DNA from: Planctomyces sp. SH-PL14
Lineage (GTDB): Bacteria; Planctomycetota; Planctomycetia; Planctomycetales; Planctomycetaceae
Length of the DNA stretch: 64,000 bases
Reading direction: 5' to 3'
Assembly: GCF_001610835.1 (NCBI RefSeq)
Contig: NZ_CP011270.1
Coordinates: forward strand, 3,614,001-3,678,000
Program-made: the position numbers and the translations under genes
The notes under the pieces: generated by a model
The model's database searches: none
What the model was told of the DNA's origin: nothing
What the model saw: only the letters and a program-made list of their open reading frames with translations
In this document: piece after piece, positions 27,951 to 37,600 of the stretch
Numbering within the stretch: position 1 is the first letter of the stretch
Layout of the letters: each line of letters opens with the position of its first letter

Positions 27951-28133
27951 GGAAACGCAGAGACACAGAGGACACGGAGAGGAAAGAGGCAGAGGCGGGA
28001 TCGGGGGGCGGTGGGGATCGCCTCACTGCCTTCTCTCTGTGTCCATCCGTGTTCATCTGTGGCTCCCACGCTCTTCCGAAAACCCTTGCGAACGCCGGTT
28101 CTCCTGCCGTCCCTCTCCGTGTCTCTGTGTTTC
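27951..28133. repeat. Imperfect inverted repeat of the 'cagagacacagag' type
   Basis: The left end GGAAACGCAGAGACACAGAG (27951) pairs with the right end CCCTCTCCGTGTCTCTGTGT (28111-28130). Between them CTCTGTGTCCATCCGTGTTC (28034-28053) is a further related stretch. Frames through such sequences give peptides like RRGKRQRRDTEDTE, familiar from spurious ORFs in many genomes. It sits in the gap 27791-28248 upstream of the sulfatase and downstream of the LRR gene. Probably a non-autonomous interspersed repeat. Confidence 0.65.
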
Positions 28134-28248
28134 AAAAACCCGAAGTCTGATGAACCGCAACGACATCGGCGCGGCTGAGCTGCGGACCTGCCCCTGGAAG
28201 GCGACGCGCGCCGTTCCCCGCACGGCGCACCCGTCAATCTTTGGCTCG

Positions 28249-29499
28249 CTAGCGGTCGATGCGAACCTTCGGCCGCGCCCGTTTGAACTCGGCACAGCCC
28301 GCGTCACTCACCGCCGTCTGGTCGAGGCTGACCGTCTTCAGGTTCGGAAGCCTCATCAACTCCTCCAGACACGTGTCGGTGACCTTCGTTCGCCCCAGAT
28401 CCAGATACCACATCCCGCTCAGCGACGCGACCTCCCGCACCCCGGCGTCCGTCACCCCCGTTCCCCGCAGTCCCAGGACTCCGAGGCCGTCCAGCTCCGA
28501 CAGTTTCACCAGGCCCGCGTCCGTGATGGCCGTCAACGACAGATCGAGTACGGTCAGCGTTCGGAACTGTCCCACCACGTTCAGCCCGATATCGGTGACG
28601 CGCGTGTTGGCGAGATTGAGGTCGGTGAGATGCTTCAGTTCGCGTAGCTCCTCCAGCCCCGCGTCCGTCAGTTGAGCGTTGCGGAAGTCGAGGACTTCGA
28701 TGTTCACGAGGCGCCGCAGTTCCTTGACGCCGACATCGGTGATCAGGTGATTGCAGAGGTTGAGCCGCTTCAACGGCGTCAGATCGCCGACCGCTTTCAT
28801 CCCCTCGTCGGTGACCTGCGTCTTCACCAGGCCCAAAGCGGTCAGGCTCGGAAGGTGTCGAAGTTCCTTGAGTCCGTCGTCCGTAATCCGGGTGTGTGTC
28901 AGCAGAAGATTGGCCAGAGTTCGAGATCCCCGGAGAGCGGCGAGCCCGGCATCGGTCGTTTGAGTCCCATAGAGATCGAGCGTCGTCAGGCGAGGGAGCG
29001 TCGCAATCTTCTTCAACCCGGCATCGCTGACCTGCGTCTCGCCGAGGGTCAGGACCTCCAGCTGCTCCAGCGTCAGGATTCCGGCCAGTCCCTCGTCCGA
29101 CAGGTCAGAACCGTTGAGCGCGAGGGTCCGAAGCTTTGTGAAGGCAGCCAGATGTTGAAATCCCGCGTCGCCGATCCGGGTGGCTCGCAGATTGAGCGCG
29201 GTCAGGTCCTGGCACGCGGTCAGCTCCTTCAAACCCGACTCGGTGATCGCCGTGCTCCACAGATTCACCTCCTGCAGGCCCTCAATCGATGTCAGGAGAT
29301 GAACGTACCGGTCGCTGAATCGCCGGCTCCCCTGGAGCGACACTCCGATGACCCGCCCGCTCAGGGGATCACGGGTCAGCTTCGCCCCCAGCAACGCCAA
29401 CGTTTTCGGAGCTCTCGCGGCCTCGCTCTCCTCCTGCCCGATCGCAGCTTGAGCGACAAAGACCGTCAGCAGGGCTCCCCAGAGGATACGTACGGACAC
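28249..29499 (-). CDS. Secreted leucine-rich repeat protein
   Basis: 416 residues from a GTG start (SVRILWGALLTVFVAQAAIG) with GGAGGG 6 bases upstream; this start gives a clean signal peptide, unlike the longer frame. The body consists of about 14 tandem leucine-rich repeats of 24 residues, each of the form LTxLxLxxTxITDxGLxxLxxL (for example LRATRIGDAGFQHLAAFTKL). No enzymatic domain. Repeats of this cysteine-free kind are very similar to those on the kinase at 21731-23701, so a protein-binding role outside the membrane is likely. Confidence 0.9.
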   Translation of the reverse strand: MSVRILWGALLTVFVAQAAIGQEESEAARAPKTLALLGAKLTRDPLSGRVIGVSLQGSRRFSDRYVHLLTSIEGLQEVNLWSTAITESGLKELTACQDLTALNLRATRIGDAGFQHLAAFTKLRTLALNGSDLSDEGLAGILTLEQLEVLTLGETQVSDAGLKKIATLPRLTTLDLYGTQTTDAGLAALRGSRTLANLLLTHTRITDDGLKELRHLPSLTALGLVKTQVTDEGMKAVGDLTPLKRLNLCNHLITDVGVKELRRLVNIEVLDFRNAQLTDAGLEELRELKHLTDLNLANTRVTDIGLNVVGQFRTLTVLDLSLTAITDAGLVKLSELDGLGVLGLRGTGVTDAGVREVASLSGMWYLDLGRTKVTDTCLEELMRLPNLKTVSLDQTAVSDAGCAEFKRARPKVRIDR

Positions 29500-29770
29500 A
29501 ATCGGCCCTCCAAGACTCCACCGCGCCGTCGCCTCGTTCAGGAGCGAGGCCCTTGCTGATGATTCTCCAGGGAGCTCGCAGAGGCAGCAAGAAACTTCAT
29601 TCGCCAAACAGCCGTGAAGCCTTCTGCGCCGCTCACCGGGGTCCGGCGTTTGCAGCCAAGAGCAATCGGAAAGCCAGTTTCACCTTGGCCTCGAGATCGG
29701 TGCAGGGCAGCAGAAGCTGCAACCTTCTGTTGATGCAAACCGACTGCGAGGCCGATCCAGGGAGCCCGCC

Positions 29771-30070
29771 ATGTCCGTCCCAACCCAGGAAGTCCTTGTC
29801 CGAGTCAACATTGCCCGCATGATCGCCAACGCCAAGGCCGCCGGAACGCCGCTCGACGATGCCGGCGCCCGGGACCGCCTCACCTCGTGGGGCTTCCGCC
29901 ACTTCGGCCAGTTCTGGCGAGGAGACGAGGCCGCCCTGGCCCATCTCCATCCCGAGGAGGTCGATCAGGTCGACCCCGTCGAGGAAACGCTGAATGGTGA
30001 CGACGGCGGGACGTTCGCCCAGAACCATCTCGGCCCCGGCGCCACGGAGTGGAAGGGCCCGCTCGAGTAG
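29771..30070 (+). CDS. Small conserved-looking protein of unknown function
   Basis: 99 residues from MSVPTQEVLVRVNIARMIAN, with GGGAG about 7 bases upstream. It is acidic, predicted helical, with a WGFRHFGQFWRGDEAALAHL segment and no signal or membrane helix. Composition is balanced, unlike the Arg/Pro-rich shadow frames, so I keep it as a gene, but I do not recognise a family. Confidence 0.55.
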   Translation: MSVPTQEVLVRVNIARMIANAKAAGTPLDDAGARDRLTSWGFRHFGQFWRGDEAALAHLHPEEVDQVDPVEETLNGDDGGTFAQNHLGPGATEWKGPLE

Positions 30071-30128
30071 ACGGATTGGTCGCTCGGTCCCGCGCCGACT
30101 CCGCTGTGCCGCTCCGGGCACCTTGAGA

Positions 30129-30683
30129 TCACGTTCCCTTGTCCGGCGGATCGGGCGCCAACAGGAACTTTCCCTTGGGGGGGCTGACCGCCTTCCGGCC
30201 CAGATACACCTTCCCCGGAGTCGGCTCTTCGTCGATCTTCAGATCGAACTCCAACGCGGTCGCGCCCGGCCCGAGCGAAAAGTCGAACCCATCCTCACCC
30301 GTGCTGGTCCGGAACTCGAACGCAATCCGGTCCCGCGCGGCGTTCAGCTTTCCGACGTCCTGAATGTTTCTCTTGCCCCGCTTGCGTGTTTCCAGGTCTC
30401 CAAAGTTGGCAAGCTCCGTGACCTTGCCGTCCCGGACTGTGATCGTCCCGCGAAACGTCGCCTGATCGGCTGACGATCTCGTCCGGAGATGCCACTGGCC
30501 ATCGGCATGCCAGATCAGGTACCGCGGTCCCTGCGCCTTCTTGGGGCCCAGGACCGGCCGGCCGACGGGATCGACCTGCAGGACATTCGCCTTCGCGTCA
30601 TCGGGCTTCTCCTCCGGGCTCGCCGGGGAGCTAATCAAGAGCAGAGCCAGACAGACCGCCGCGTGCAGCCGGAAGCAGGACAT
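30129..30683 (-). CDS. Secreted protein of unknown function
   Basis: 184 residues starting MSCFRLHAAVCLALLLISS; the signal peptide ends ASPEE or thereabouts. The mature part is beta-rich and contains PRYLIWHADGQWHLRTRSSA and then FRGTITVRDGKVTELANFG, reminiscent of small planctomycete extracytoplasmic domains but without any motif I can name. It converges on the small gene at 29771-30070, with 58 bases between the stops and no clear terminator. Confidence 0.72.
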   Translation of the reverse strand: MSCFRLHAAVCLALLLISSPASPEEKPDDAKANVLQVDPVGRPVLGPKKAQGPRYLIWHADGQWHLRTRSSADQATFRGTITVRDGKVTELANFGDLETRKRGKRNIQDVGKLNAARDRIAFEFRTSTGEDGFDFSLGPGATALEFDLKIDEEPTPGKVYLGRKAVSPPKGKFLLAPDPPDKGT

Positions 30684-30960
30684 TGGCCTTCTCCCGCGAG
30701 GAAGGAACCCGCACGGAATTATGGAGCGAGCATGGCTGCGCGAGCAATAGAGGTGGCGGCAGTCGGCTCCTTGCGGTGGCTTCGCCGATTGGTCGCGCCT
30801 GGTCGGCCGGGTCTTCTGCACACGCCACGATTTCATCGGTCGACCGGGGGTCCAGGAGCCTCACCCCTCTCTTGTCGGATACCGCCGTCAGGAGCAAGTG
30901 CCAGGCGCGGACAACGTGTGGCATGCCCCTCAGTCATCAACGGGGGTTGCGTCGCAGGCG

Positions 30961-31137
30961 GTGTGTTTTGAGGGAGTCTTCGCCACTGGTTCCCGAAGGC
31001 GGACGTCCTTCGTGGACCACGGTTCCTCAGGGAAGTGTCTCCGGCGGCCAGGGGCCGTACTGTGACTTTGGGGCCTTTGACACCGGCGGCCGTCGCACGT
31101 TGGGGGCGAGCAAGGGGAGCTGCGCCGGCAAGGACGC
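30961..31137 (+). repeat. Half copy of dispersed hairpin element (right half)
   Basis: Runs from GTTTTGAGGGAGTCTTCGCC through CACGGTTCCTCAGGGAAG, the GCCTCCGGCGG arm, a decayed long loop (TGTGACTTTGG) and CGTCGCACGTTGGG to TGCGCCGGCAAGGACG. The left half is missing. It is the only recognisable content of the 30684-31197 gap. Confidence 0.8.
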
Positions 31138-31197
31138 GGTCCGCGGTCGACCCGCGCACGGTCCGGCAAACAGGCCTGCTCATCGCGCCGGGAGCCC

Positions 31198-31635
31198 CTA
31201 CGGCTTGAGATCGAAGGCGATCTCTCGTCCTTCCGCCGGAACACTCAGCTTGAGCGGGCTCTTTTCCGGAGACTGGAACTTCCGATCGATCGGCGGAATC
31301 TTTGCTGCCGGAGCATTCTCTCCCGGAATCGGACTCGAAAGCGGCGGCAACACGGTCACGGTGTAGTCCCCCAGGACAACCCCGGGGATTCGCGCCGTTC
31401 CCGTGTGATCGAGCGCTCCGCCTCCCCCTTCGCCCGTCTCCAGGTTATTGAGATCGACGTCGCCCGCTGTCACCGGCTGCCCGCCAAACATCACCTTCAC
31501 GACGACGTCGGCCCGGCTCTTTCCTGAGTGCGGGACATGCTGTCCGCAACCCGCCGCCCCAATCACCAGTCCACCCAGGGCGACGATCACCCTCCGCCGG
31601 AACACCCACGCCGTTCGTCTCCCCATCTCGCTCAT
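31198..31635 (-). CDS. Lipoprotein with carboxypeptidase-regulatory-like fold
   Basis: 145 residues; start MSEMGRRTAWVFRRR (MGRR three codons later is possible). The lipobox is IGAAGC followed by GQHVPHSG. Beta-strand pattern KVMFGGQPVTAGDVDLNN and IPGVVLGDYTVTVLPP is that of the small transthyretin-like domains that planctomycetes encode behind DUF1559 genes. It follows the DUF1559 gene on the same strand after about 120 bases. Confidence 0.8.
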   Translation of the reverse strand: MSEMGRRTAWVFRRRVIVALGGLVIGAAGCGQHVPHSGKSRADVVVKVMFGGQPVTAGDVDLNNLETGEGGGGALDHTGTARIPGVVLGDYTVTVLPPLSSPIPGENAPAAKIPPIDRKFQSPEKSPLKLSVPAEGREIAFDLKP

Positions 31636-31756
31636 CCCATTCTCTCTCAGGCCATCCGCGCTGAGGCCCGCGGCCGGTCTTCGGATCGGCAGAAGGACCT
31701 CGACATCTCGCCGCCCGAACAACTCGCTGAAAACCGACGACACACGGACAACGCTC

Positions 31757-32755
31757 TCAGAACTCGCCGGGGATCGCGCCGTCGTCGATCGACGAGATCT
31801 TCAGCAGTGTCGGCATGTGCAGGCTTTCCGAGAGGAAGTGGACCGAGCCATCGGCGAACAGGGCCTCGATTCCACCGGTGTGATACGAGTTCAGAATGTA
31901 GTTGGCCTCGTAAGGGCTGTTGGCGCTCGACGGAGCCCCCTGCAGCCAGTAGCTGTTGATCGGATGCCGGACCGTCGTCAGGCCCCCGGTGTAGCCGCTG
32001 CTCGAGGTGATCGCGCTGACGGGGGTCGCGCCGTCCCAGGTGGTTCCGCCATCGCTGCGGACCATGGTGTTCGCGACGATTCCGTACCATCCGCCGAGCG
32101 CATTCGACGAGTTCTCCGTCCCATTCACCTGTCCCGACTGTTCGCCGACCAGCATTGCGTTGGACGAGCCGTCCTTGAAGTCGCGAAGCGACTTGGCCCG
32201 GAATCCGATCAGTCCTCCGTTCTCGCAGTAGTAGCCCCCCTGCACCTGACCGGCGGTGCACACGGTCGCGGTCCGGGGCGTCGCGGCCGGGTCCGGATAG
32301 GCTCCCGCGATCCCCACGTAGTCCATGAGCATGCTTCCGCCGGCATAGCTCGTGATCGTGGCATTGGGGCTTGAGTAGCCGTTCGGACTCGACGGGCAGA
32401 CGAAGATCGGAACCTTCAGCGTCGCCAGGATCGGCTGCAGGCTGACGTGGCCGTAGAAGCTGCCGGCGGAGAAGTCGACCCGGTCGTAGCCCGCCTTCTG
32501 ATCGATGAACGGAAGGATCCGGACGAACCAGTTCGCGCCGCGCTGGCCTCCCGTGGCTCCGATCGGAAAGGCCCCGTTCTGCTCTTCATAGTTGAACAGG
32601 GCCAGCCCCACCTGCTTCATGTTGTTCCGGCACTGCGACTGCCGCGCCGCTTCCCGCGCCTGCTGCACCGCCGGAAGCAGGATCGCCACCAGCACCGCAA
32701 TGATCGCAATGACGACGAGCAACTCGATCAACGTAAACCCTCGACGAACTCGCAT
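31757..32755 (-). CDS. DUF1559 protein with type IV pilin-like N-terminus
   Basis: 332 residues from [19 protein letters not shown]. The prepilin cleavage motif G/FTLIE and the long hydrophobic helix are intact, followed by the family's [20 protein letters not shown] and, near the end, ALFADGSVHFLSESL (the H-x9-DG motif). DUF1559 proteins are a hallmark of planctomycetes, with many paralogues per genome; they are likely pseudopilins or secreted structural proteins. A lipoprotein gene follows, matching the pair at 49365-50888. Confidence 0.95.
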   Translation of the reverse strand: MRVRRGFTLIELLVVIAIIAVLVAILLPAVQQAREAARQSQCRNNMKQVGLALFNYEEQNGAFPIGATGGQRGANWFVRILPFIDQKAGYDRVDFSAGSFYGHVSLQPILATLKVPIFVCPSSPNGYSSPNATITSYAGGSMLMDYVGIAGAYPDPAATPRTATVCTAGQVQGGYYCENGGLIGFRAKSLRDFKDGSSNAMLVGEQSGQVNGTENSSNALGGWYGIVANTMVRSDGGTTWDGATPVSAITSSSGYTGGLTTVRHPINSYWLQGAPSSANSPYEANYILNSYHTGGIEALFADGSVHFLSESLHMPTLLKISSIDDGAIPGEF

Positions 32756-33272
32756 CTTGAACCTTTGCACTCGGAAGAACGGACGTGGAACGTGGGGACG
32801 AGAGAGCGAGCCTCCCTCCGGACCGGGCTGATGCGCCGTAGTCCGGAACCAGGTCCAGCAGGTTGGCAAACAGGAGGAAAATCCAGGCGGGAAACTTGGT
32901 GGGAAAGTCGTGGCGGGATGCCGACACTTTCAACAGTCGTTGCGACGACAGTACGCACGCCCGAGCGAGATCAGCATGCAAATCCAGGCCAAAGACTGGC
33001 GAAGGGCAGGAGAGCAAAGGACGGGCCACCCGGCTCGGTCTTCACGAGGCGCCCGCCCGCGCCGCCGCGATCCGGCTCCGGGTCACGCCGTTCTTCAACG
33101 GAGCAGGTGGTGAAGAAAGTGCCCGCGGTGCGCTCCGGGGGCAAAGGAGGGATGTGTTACGATTCCACAAACAGCTCCCCGCTCTGCGATGCGCCTGCTC
33201 GGGGCGGGAGCCGATCTGCGTGCGTTTCGCCGACAACCGTCCTGCCTGCGAAGCTTCCCCAGGGTTCGCTCC
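32756..33272. other. Divergent intergenic region, no gene seen
   Basis: Separates the minus-strand DUF1559 gene from the plus-strand efflux adaptor gene and should contain both promoters. Frames across it are Arg/Ala-rich shadows. No element of the 315-bp family is present. Confidence 0.5.
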
Positions 33273-34625
33273 ATGCCCCACGCTCTCCTGTTGCTCGCCC
33301 TGATGGCATTGGCCTCGGCGCTCGCCGGGTGCGGTTCCGCCGCCGGCAGTCTCCCGCCGCCGCAGCCCCCCAAGGTCACCGTCGCGACGCCGCTGTCGCG
33401 CGAAGTCCGCGACGTCGATGAATACACGGGACGGATCGAAGCCCCCGAGACCGTCGAAGTCCGGGCCCGCGTCTCCGGGTATCTCCAGGAGATCTATTTC
33501 CAGGAGGGGGACATCGTCAAAAAGGGGCAGGACCTGTTCCTGATCGATCCCCGCACCTACTCGGCCACGTTCGACCAGGCCAAGGCGCGGATCAAGCTCT
33601 ACGAGTCCAAGTACGAGTTCGCCAAGTCCTCCCGCGCCCGCAGCGAGCGGCTTCTCAAGAGCGGAGCTGGAACGCAGGAGACCTACGAGAGCGACGTCGC
33701 GACTGAAGGGGAATCGCTCGCCGCGATCGAGTCCGCGAAGGCCGATGCCGAGGTCGCCCGTCTCAACGTCGAGTTCACCAAGATCCAGGCCGAGATCGGG
33801 GGCCGGATCGACCGGGCGTTCGTCACGCGGGGAAACCTGATCCAGTCCGGCGCCGGGGCCCCGGCCCTGACCCGGATCGTCTCCGTCGATCCGATGTACG
33901 TCTATTTCAATCCGGATGAGCTCGCCTTCCTCCGCTACACGCAGCGGCGGATCGCCAGCGACGGCCAGATGGAGGCGCAGCCGGTCCGCGAACGAAACAT
34001 CGAGACGACGATCGTCCTCGCCGACGGGTCGGTGTACCCGGAGAAAGGGAAGGTCGACTTCGCCTCGAACATCGTCGATCCCTCGACCGGAACGATCCAG
34101 GTCCGGGCGGTCTTCCCCAACCCGCACCGGGCCCTCACGCCGGGGCTGTTCGTTCGCCTGCGGATCGCCTCGGAGCAGGGGTATCCGGCGCTCCTCGTTC
34201 CGGAACGGGCCCTCAACACCGACCAGAGCGACAAGTTCGTCTATATCGTCGACGACAAGGGACTCGCCCAGCGGAAGAACGTCGTCCTCGGAACGAAGCA
34301 CGGCCGGCTGCGGGTCATCAAGGAGGGACTGGCCGTCGCCGACAAGGTGATCATCAGTGGGGGCCTGCTGGTCCGTCCCGAGGAAAAGGTCCAGCCGACC
34401 GACGGGACGATCGAGGACACCACGAACGACGCCATCCCGGCCGAAAGAAGCGCCCCGTCCTCCGACGACGCTCCCAGGCCGCCGGCCGCGAACGCCAAAG
34501 CTCCCTCAACTCCCGCGGCGCCGGCCAGCCCTCCTGGTCCTTCCGCTCCGCCGGCCTCTCCCGAGCCCTCTCCGCCGTCCCGCTCCGACGCGCCGAAGTC
34601 CACGACCGAATCGAACGCCCGCTGA
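33273..34625 (+). CDS. RND efflux periplasmic adaptor (membrane fusion) lipoprotein
   Basis: 450 residues from MPHALLLLALMALASALAGC, where LAGC is a lipobox. Chosen over an ATG 28 codons upstream because only this one gives a lipoprotein signal. Adaptor features are VRARVSGYLQEIYFQEGDIV (biotinyl-lipoyl half), an alpha-hairpin around residues 90-150, IGGRIDRAFVTRGNLI (second lipoyl half), and a beta-barrel/C-terminal MP domain. The last 80 residues are a Pro/Ala/Ser-rich tail, longer than in AcrA. It lies 15 bases before the pump gene, so one operon. No TolC-like gene follows. Confidence 0.93.
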   Translation: MPHALLLLALMALASALAGCGSAAGSLPPPQPPKVTVATPLSREVRDVDEYTGRIEAPETVEVRARVSGYLQEIYFQEGDIVKKGQDLFLIDPRTYSATFDQAKARIKLYESKYEFAKSSRARSERLLKSGAGTQETYESDVATEGESLAAIESAKADAEVARLNVEFTKIQAEIGGRIDRAFVTRGNLIQSGAGAPALTRIVSVDPMYVYFNPDELAFLRYTQRRIASDGQMEAQPVRERNIETTIVLADGSVYPEKGKVDFASNIVDPSTGTIQVRAVFPNPHRALTPGLFVRLRIASEQGYPALLVPERALNTDQSDKFVYIVDDKGLAQRKNVVLGTKHGRLRVIKEGLAVADKVIISGGLLVRPEEKVQPTDGTIEDTTNDAIPAERSAPSSDDAPRPPAANAKAPSTPAAPASPPGPSAPPASPEPSPPSRSDAPKSTTESNAR

Positions 34626-34640
34626 TCTGGAGAACGCACC

Positions 34641-37600
34641 GTGCTGGCTCGTTTCTTCATCGACCGGCCCATCTTCGCCTGGGTCCTGTCGATCGTCATC
34701 GTCCTGGCCGGCGTGATCTGCAACTACATCCTGCCGATCGCGCAGTACCCCGAGATCGCGCCTCCGACCGTGCAGGTCACCTGCGTCTACCCCGGCGCGA
34801 GCGCCGCGGTCGTGCAGGACACCGTCGCCGCTCCGATCGAGCAGCAGGTGGTCGGGGTTGAGAACGCCCTCTATATGGCGTCGCAGTCCGCCAGCGACGG
34901 CAGCTACACGCTGACGGTCACGTTCTCGCTGGGGACGGACCTCAACATGGCGCAGGTCCTGGTGCAGAACCGCGTCGCCCAGGCGCTGCCGCTCCTGCCG
35001 GACATCGTCCAGCAGACCGGAGTCACGACGAAGAAGAAGTCCCCCAACATTCTCCTGGCGGTGGCGCTCTTCTCGGAGAACGACCCCAAGACGAAGAAGC
35101 CGCACTACGAGCAGCTCTACATCAGCAACTACGCCACGATCCAGGTCCGCGACGAGCTGGCCCGGCTGGAAGGGGTGGGGGACGTCACGATCCTGGGCCA
35201 GCAGGACTACAGCATGCGGGTGTGGCTGAACCCGGACCAGCTGGCGACCCGCGACCTGACCGCCGGCGATGTGGTCAAAGCCCTGCAGGAGCAGAACGTC
35301 CAGGTGGCCGCCGGCCAGATCGGCCAGCCCCCCGTCCCGGCCGGTCTCGACTTCCAGCTCACGATGACGACGCTCGGCCGGCTCACGGAGCCCGAGCAGT
35401 TCGAGGAGATCGTCATCAAGTCCGGAGACAACGGGCAGATCACGCGGCTCAAGGACGTGGCCCGGGTCGAGCTCGGGGCCAAGAACATGAACACGAGCTG
35501 CCGCGTCGACGGCCAGCCGGCGGCGAGCCTCGCAGTCTGGCAGCTCCCCGGGAGCAATGCCCTCGACACCGCCGACCGGGTCAAGACCCGCATGCGGGAG
35601 CTCGAGCGCCGCTTCCCGCCCGGGCTCCAGTTCCGGATCGACTACGACACGACCCCGTTCATCCGCGAGTCGGTGGCGGAGGTCTTCAAGACCCTGCGGG
35701 ACGCCGTGATCCTGGTGGCGATCGTCGTCCTCCTGTTCCTGCAGGACTGGAAGGCGCTTGTCCTGCCGATGATCGACGTCGGGGTCTCGCTCGTCGGGAC
35801 GTTCGCCGTCATGTCACTGATGGGTTTTTCCCTCAACAACCTGACGCTGTTCGGCCTCGTGCTGGCGATCGGGATCGTGGTCGACGACGCGATCGTGGTC
35901 CTCGAAAACATCGAGCGTTGGATCGGCATGGGCTACAAGGTCCGCGACGCGACCATCAATGCGATGAACGAGATCACCGGTCCGATCATCGCGATCACGC
36001 TCGTCCTCAGCTCCGTGTTCCTGCCAAGCGCCTTCCTGGGCGGGATCACGGGCCAGTTCTTCCGGCAGTTCGCGCTGACAATCGCGGCCTCGATGGTCAT
36101 CTCGGCGATCAACGCCATGACGATGACCCCCGCGCGGGCCACGTCGGTCTTCCGCGATCCCAAGCCGGGCGAGGAGGCGCACGACCACCGCGAGGCCCTG
36201 CCGTGGTGGGGGATCATGATCCTCGCCGGACTGCTGACTGCCTGGATCGGCCAGACGTTCTTCGGCGCGTGGCTCGGCCTGGCGGGGGAGCACGGCGCGG
36301 GAGAGACGACCACCGCATCGCTCCGGCAGTGGGCGATCTGGACCACGCTGCTCGTCCCCGGTCTGATCATCGGGTTTGCCCTGGCGCACCCGGTCAACAA
36401 GAGCCTCAAGATCGCGTTCGGTGGCTTCAACAAGGTGTTCGACGCCGTGACCGCCGGTTACGGCCGCACGATCCAGGGGTTGCTGCGGCTGAGCTTCATC
36501 GTCCTCTTTGTCTACGCCGGTCTGCTGGGGCTGACGGGCTTCGGCATGACGCGGATTCCGACCGGATTCATCCCGAACCAGGACAAGGGGTATCTGCTGC
36601 TCGACGTCCAGCTCGCCGACGCCGCGTCGCTGGAGCGGACGGACGAGGTGATGCATCAGATCGAGAAGATCGCCCTCGAGACTCCCGGCGTCGGGCACAT
36701 CCTGGACGTGAGCGGCCAGTCGTTCATCCTCAACGCGATCTCCTCCAACTACGGCGGGGGCTTCATGATCCTGAAGCCGTTCCACGAGCGTCATGGAGCC
36801 GAGCAGCGGGCGGACGCGATCGCGATGCGGCTGCGGCAGGAGTTCAGCAAGATTCCCGACGCCCGGATCTCGGTCTTCGGCGCTCCGCCCGTCGACGGCC
36901 TCGGGAACGCCAGCGGCTTCAAGCTGATGGTCGAGGACCGGGGGGACAACGGCTTCGAGGCGCTGCAGGCCCAGGCGGACAGGCTGGCGGACGAAGCCCG
37001 CCGTCTGCCGGGGATGATCCTGGTCTACAACAGTTTCCGGGCGAACACGCCGCAGCTCTATATCGATGTCGACCGCACCAAGTGCAAGTCGATGGGGGTC
37101 GAGCTCAACCAGGTGTTCAGTGCTCTCCAGGTCTACATGGGGGGCTACTACGTCAACGACATCAACCGTTTCGGCCGGACGTGGCAGGTCAACGCCCAGG
37201 CGGAGGCGGAGTTCCGGATCGATGCCGACACGGTGCGGCGGCTCAAGGTGCTGAACCGCGCCGGTCAGGCGGTCCCGCTTGGGGCGATCGCGAAGATCGA
37301 AGACTCGACGGGGCCGGTGCTGATCAACCGCTTCAACACCTATCCGGCCGCGGTGGTCAACGGGGTGAACTCGCCGCTCGTCAGTACCGGGCAGGTGCTG
37401 AAGAACATGGAGTCGCTCAGTGCGCGGCAGTTGCCGGTCTCGATGGTGCCGGAGTGGACGGAGATCTCGTTCCTGCAGCAGCAGTCGGCCAAGCTGACGA
37501 GTTTCCGGGACGTGTTGCAGAACCCGATCTCGGCGCTCGTCGGGGCGATCGTGCTGGTCTATTTGATCCTCGCGGCGCAGTACGAGAGCTGGACGTTGCC

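Noticed and set aside
26741-28150. 469-codon plus-strand frame over the sulfatase
   Set aside because: Antisense shadow that also runs through the inverted repeat.
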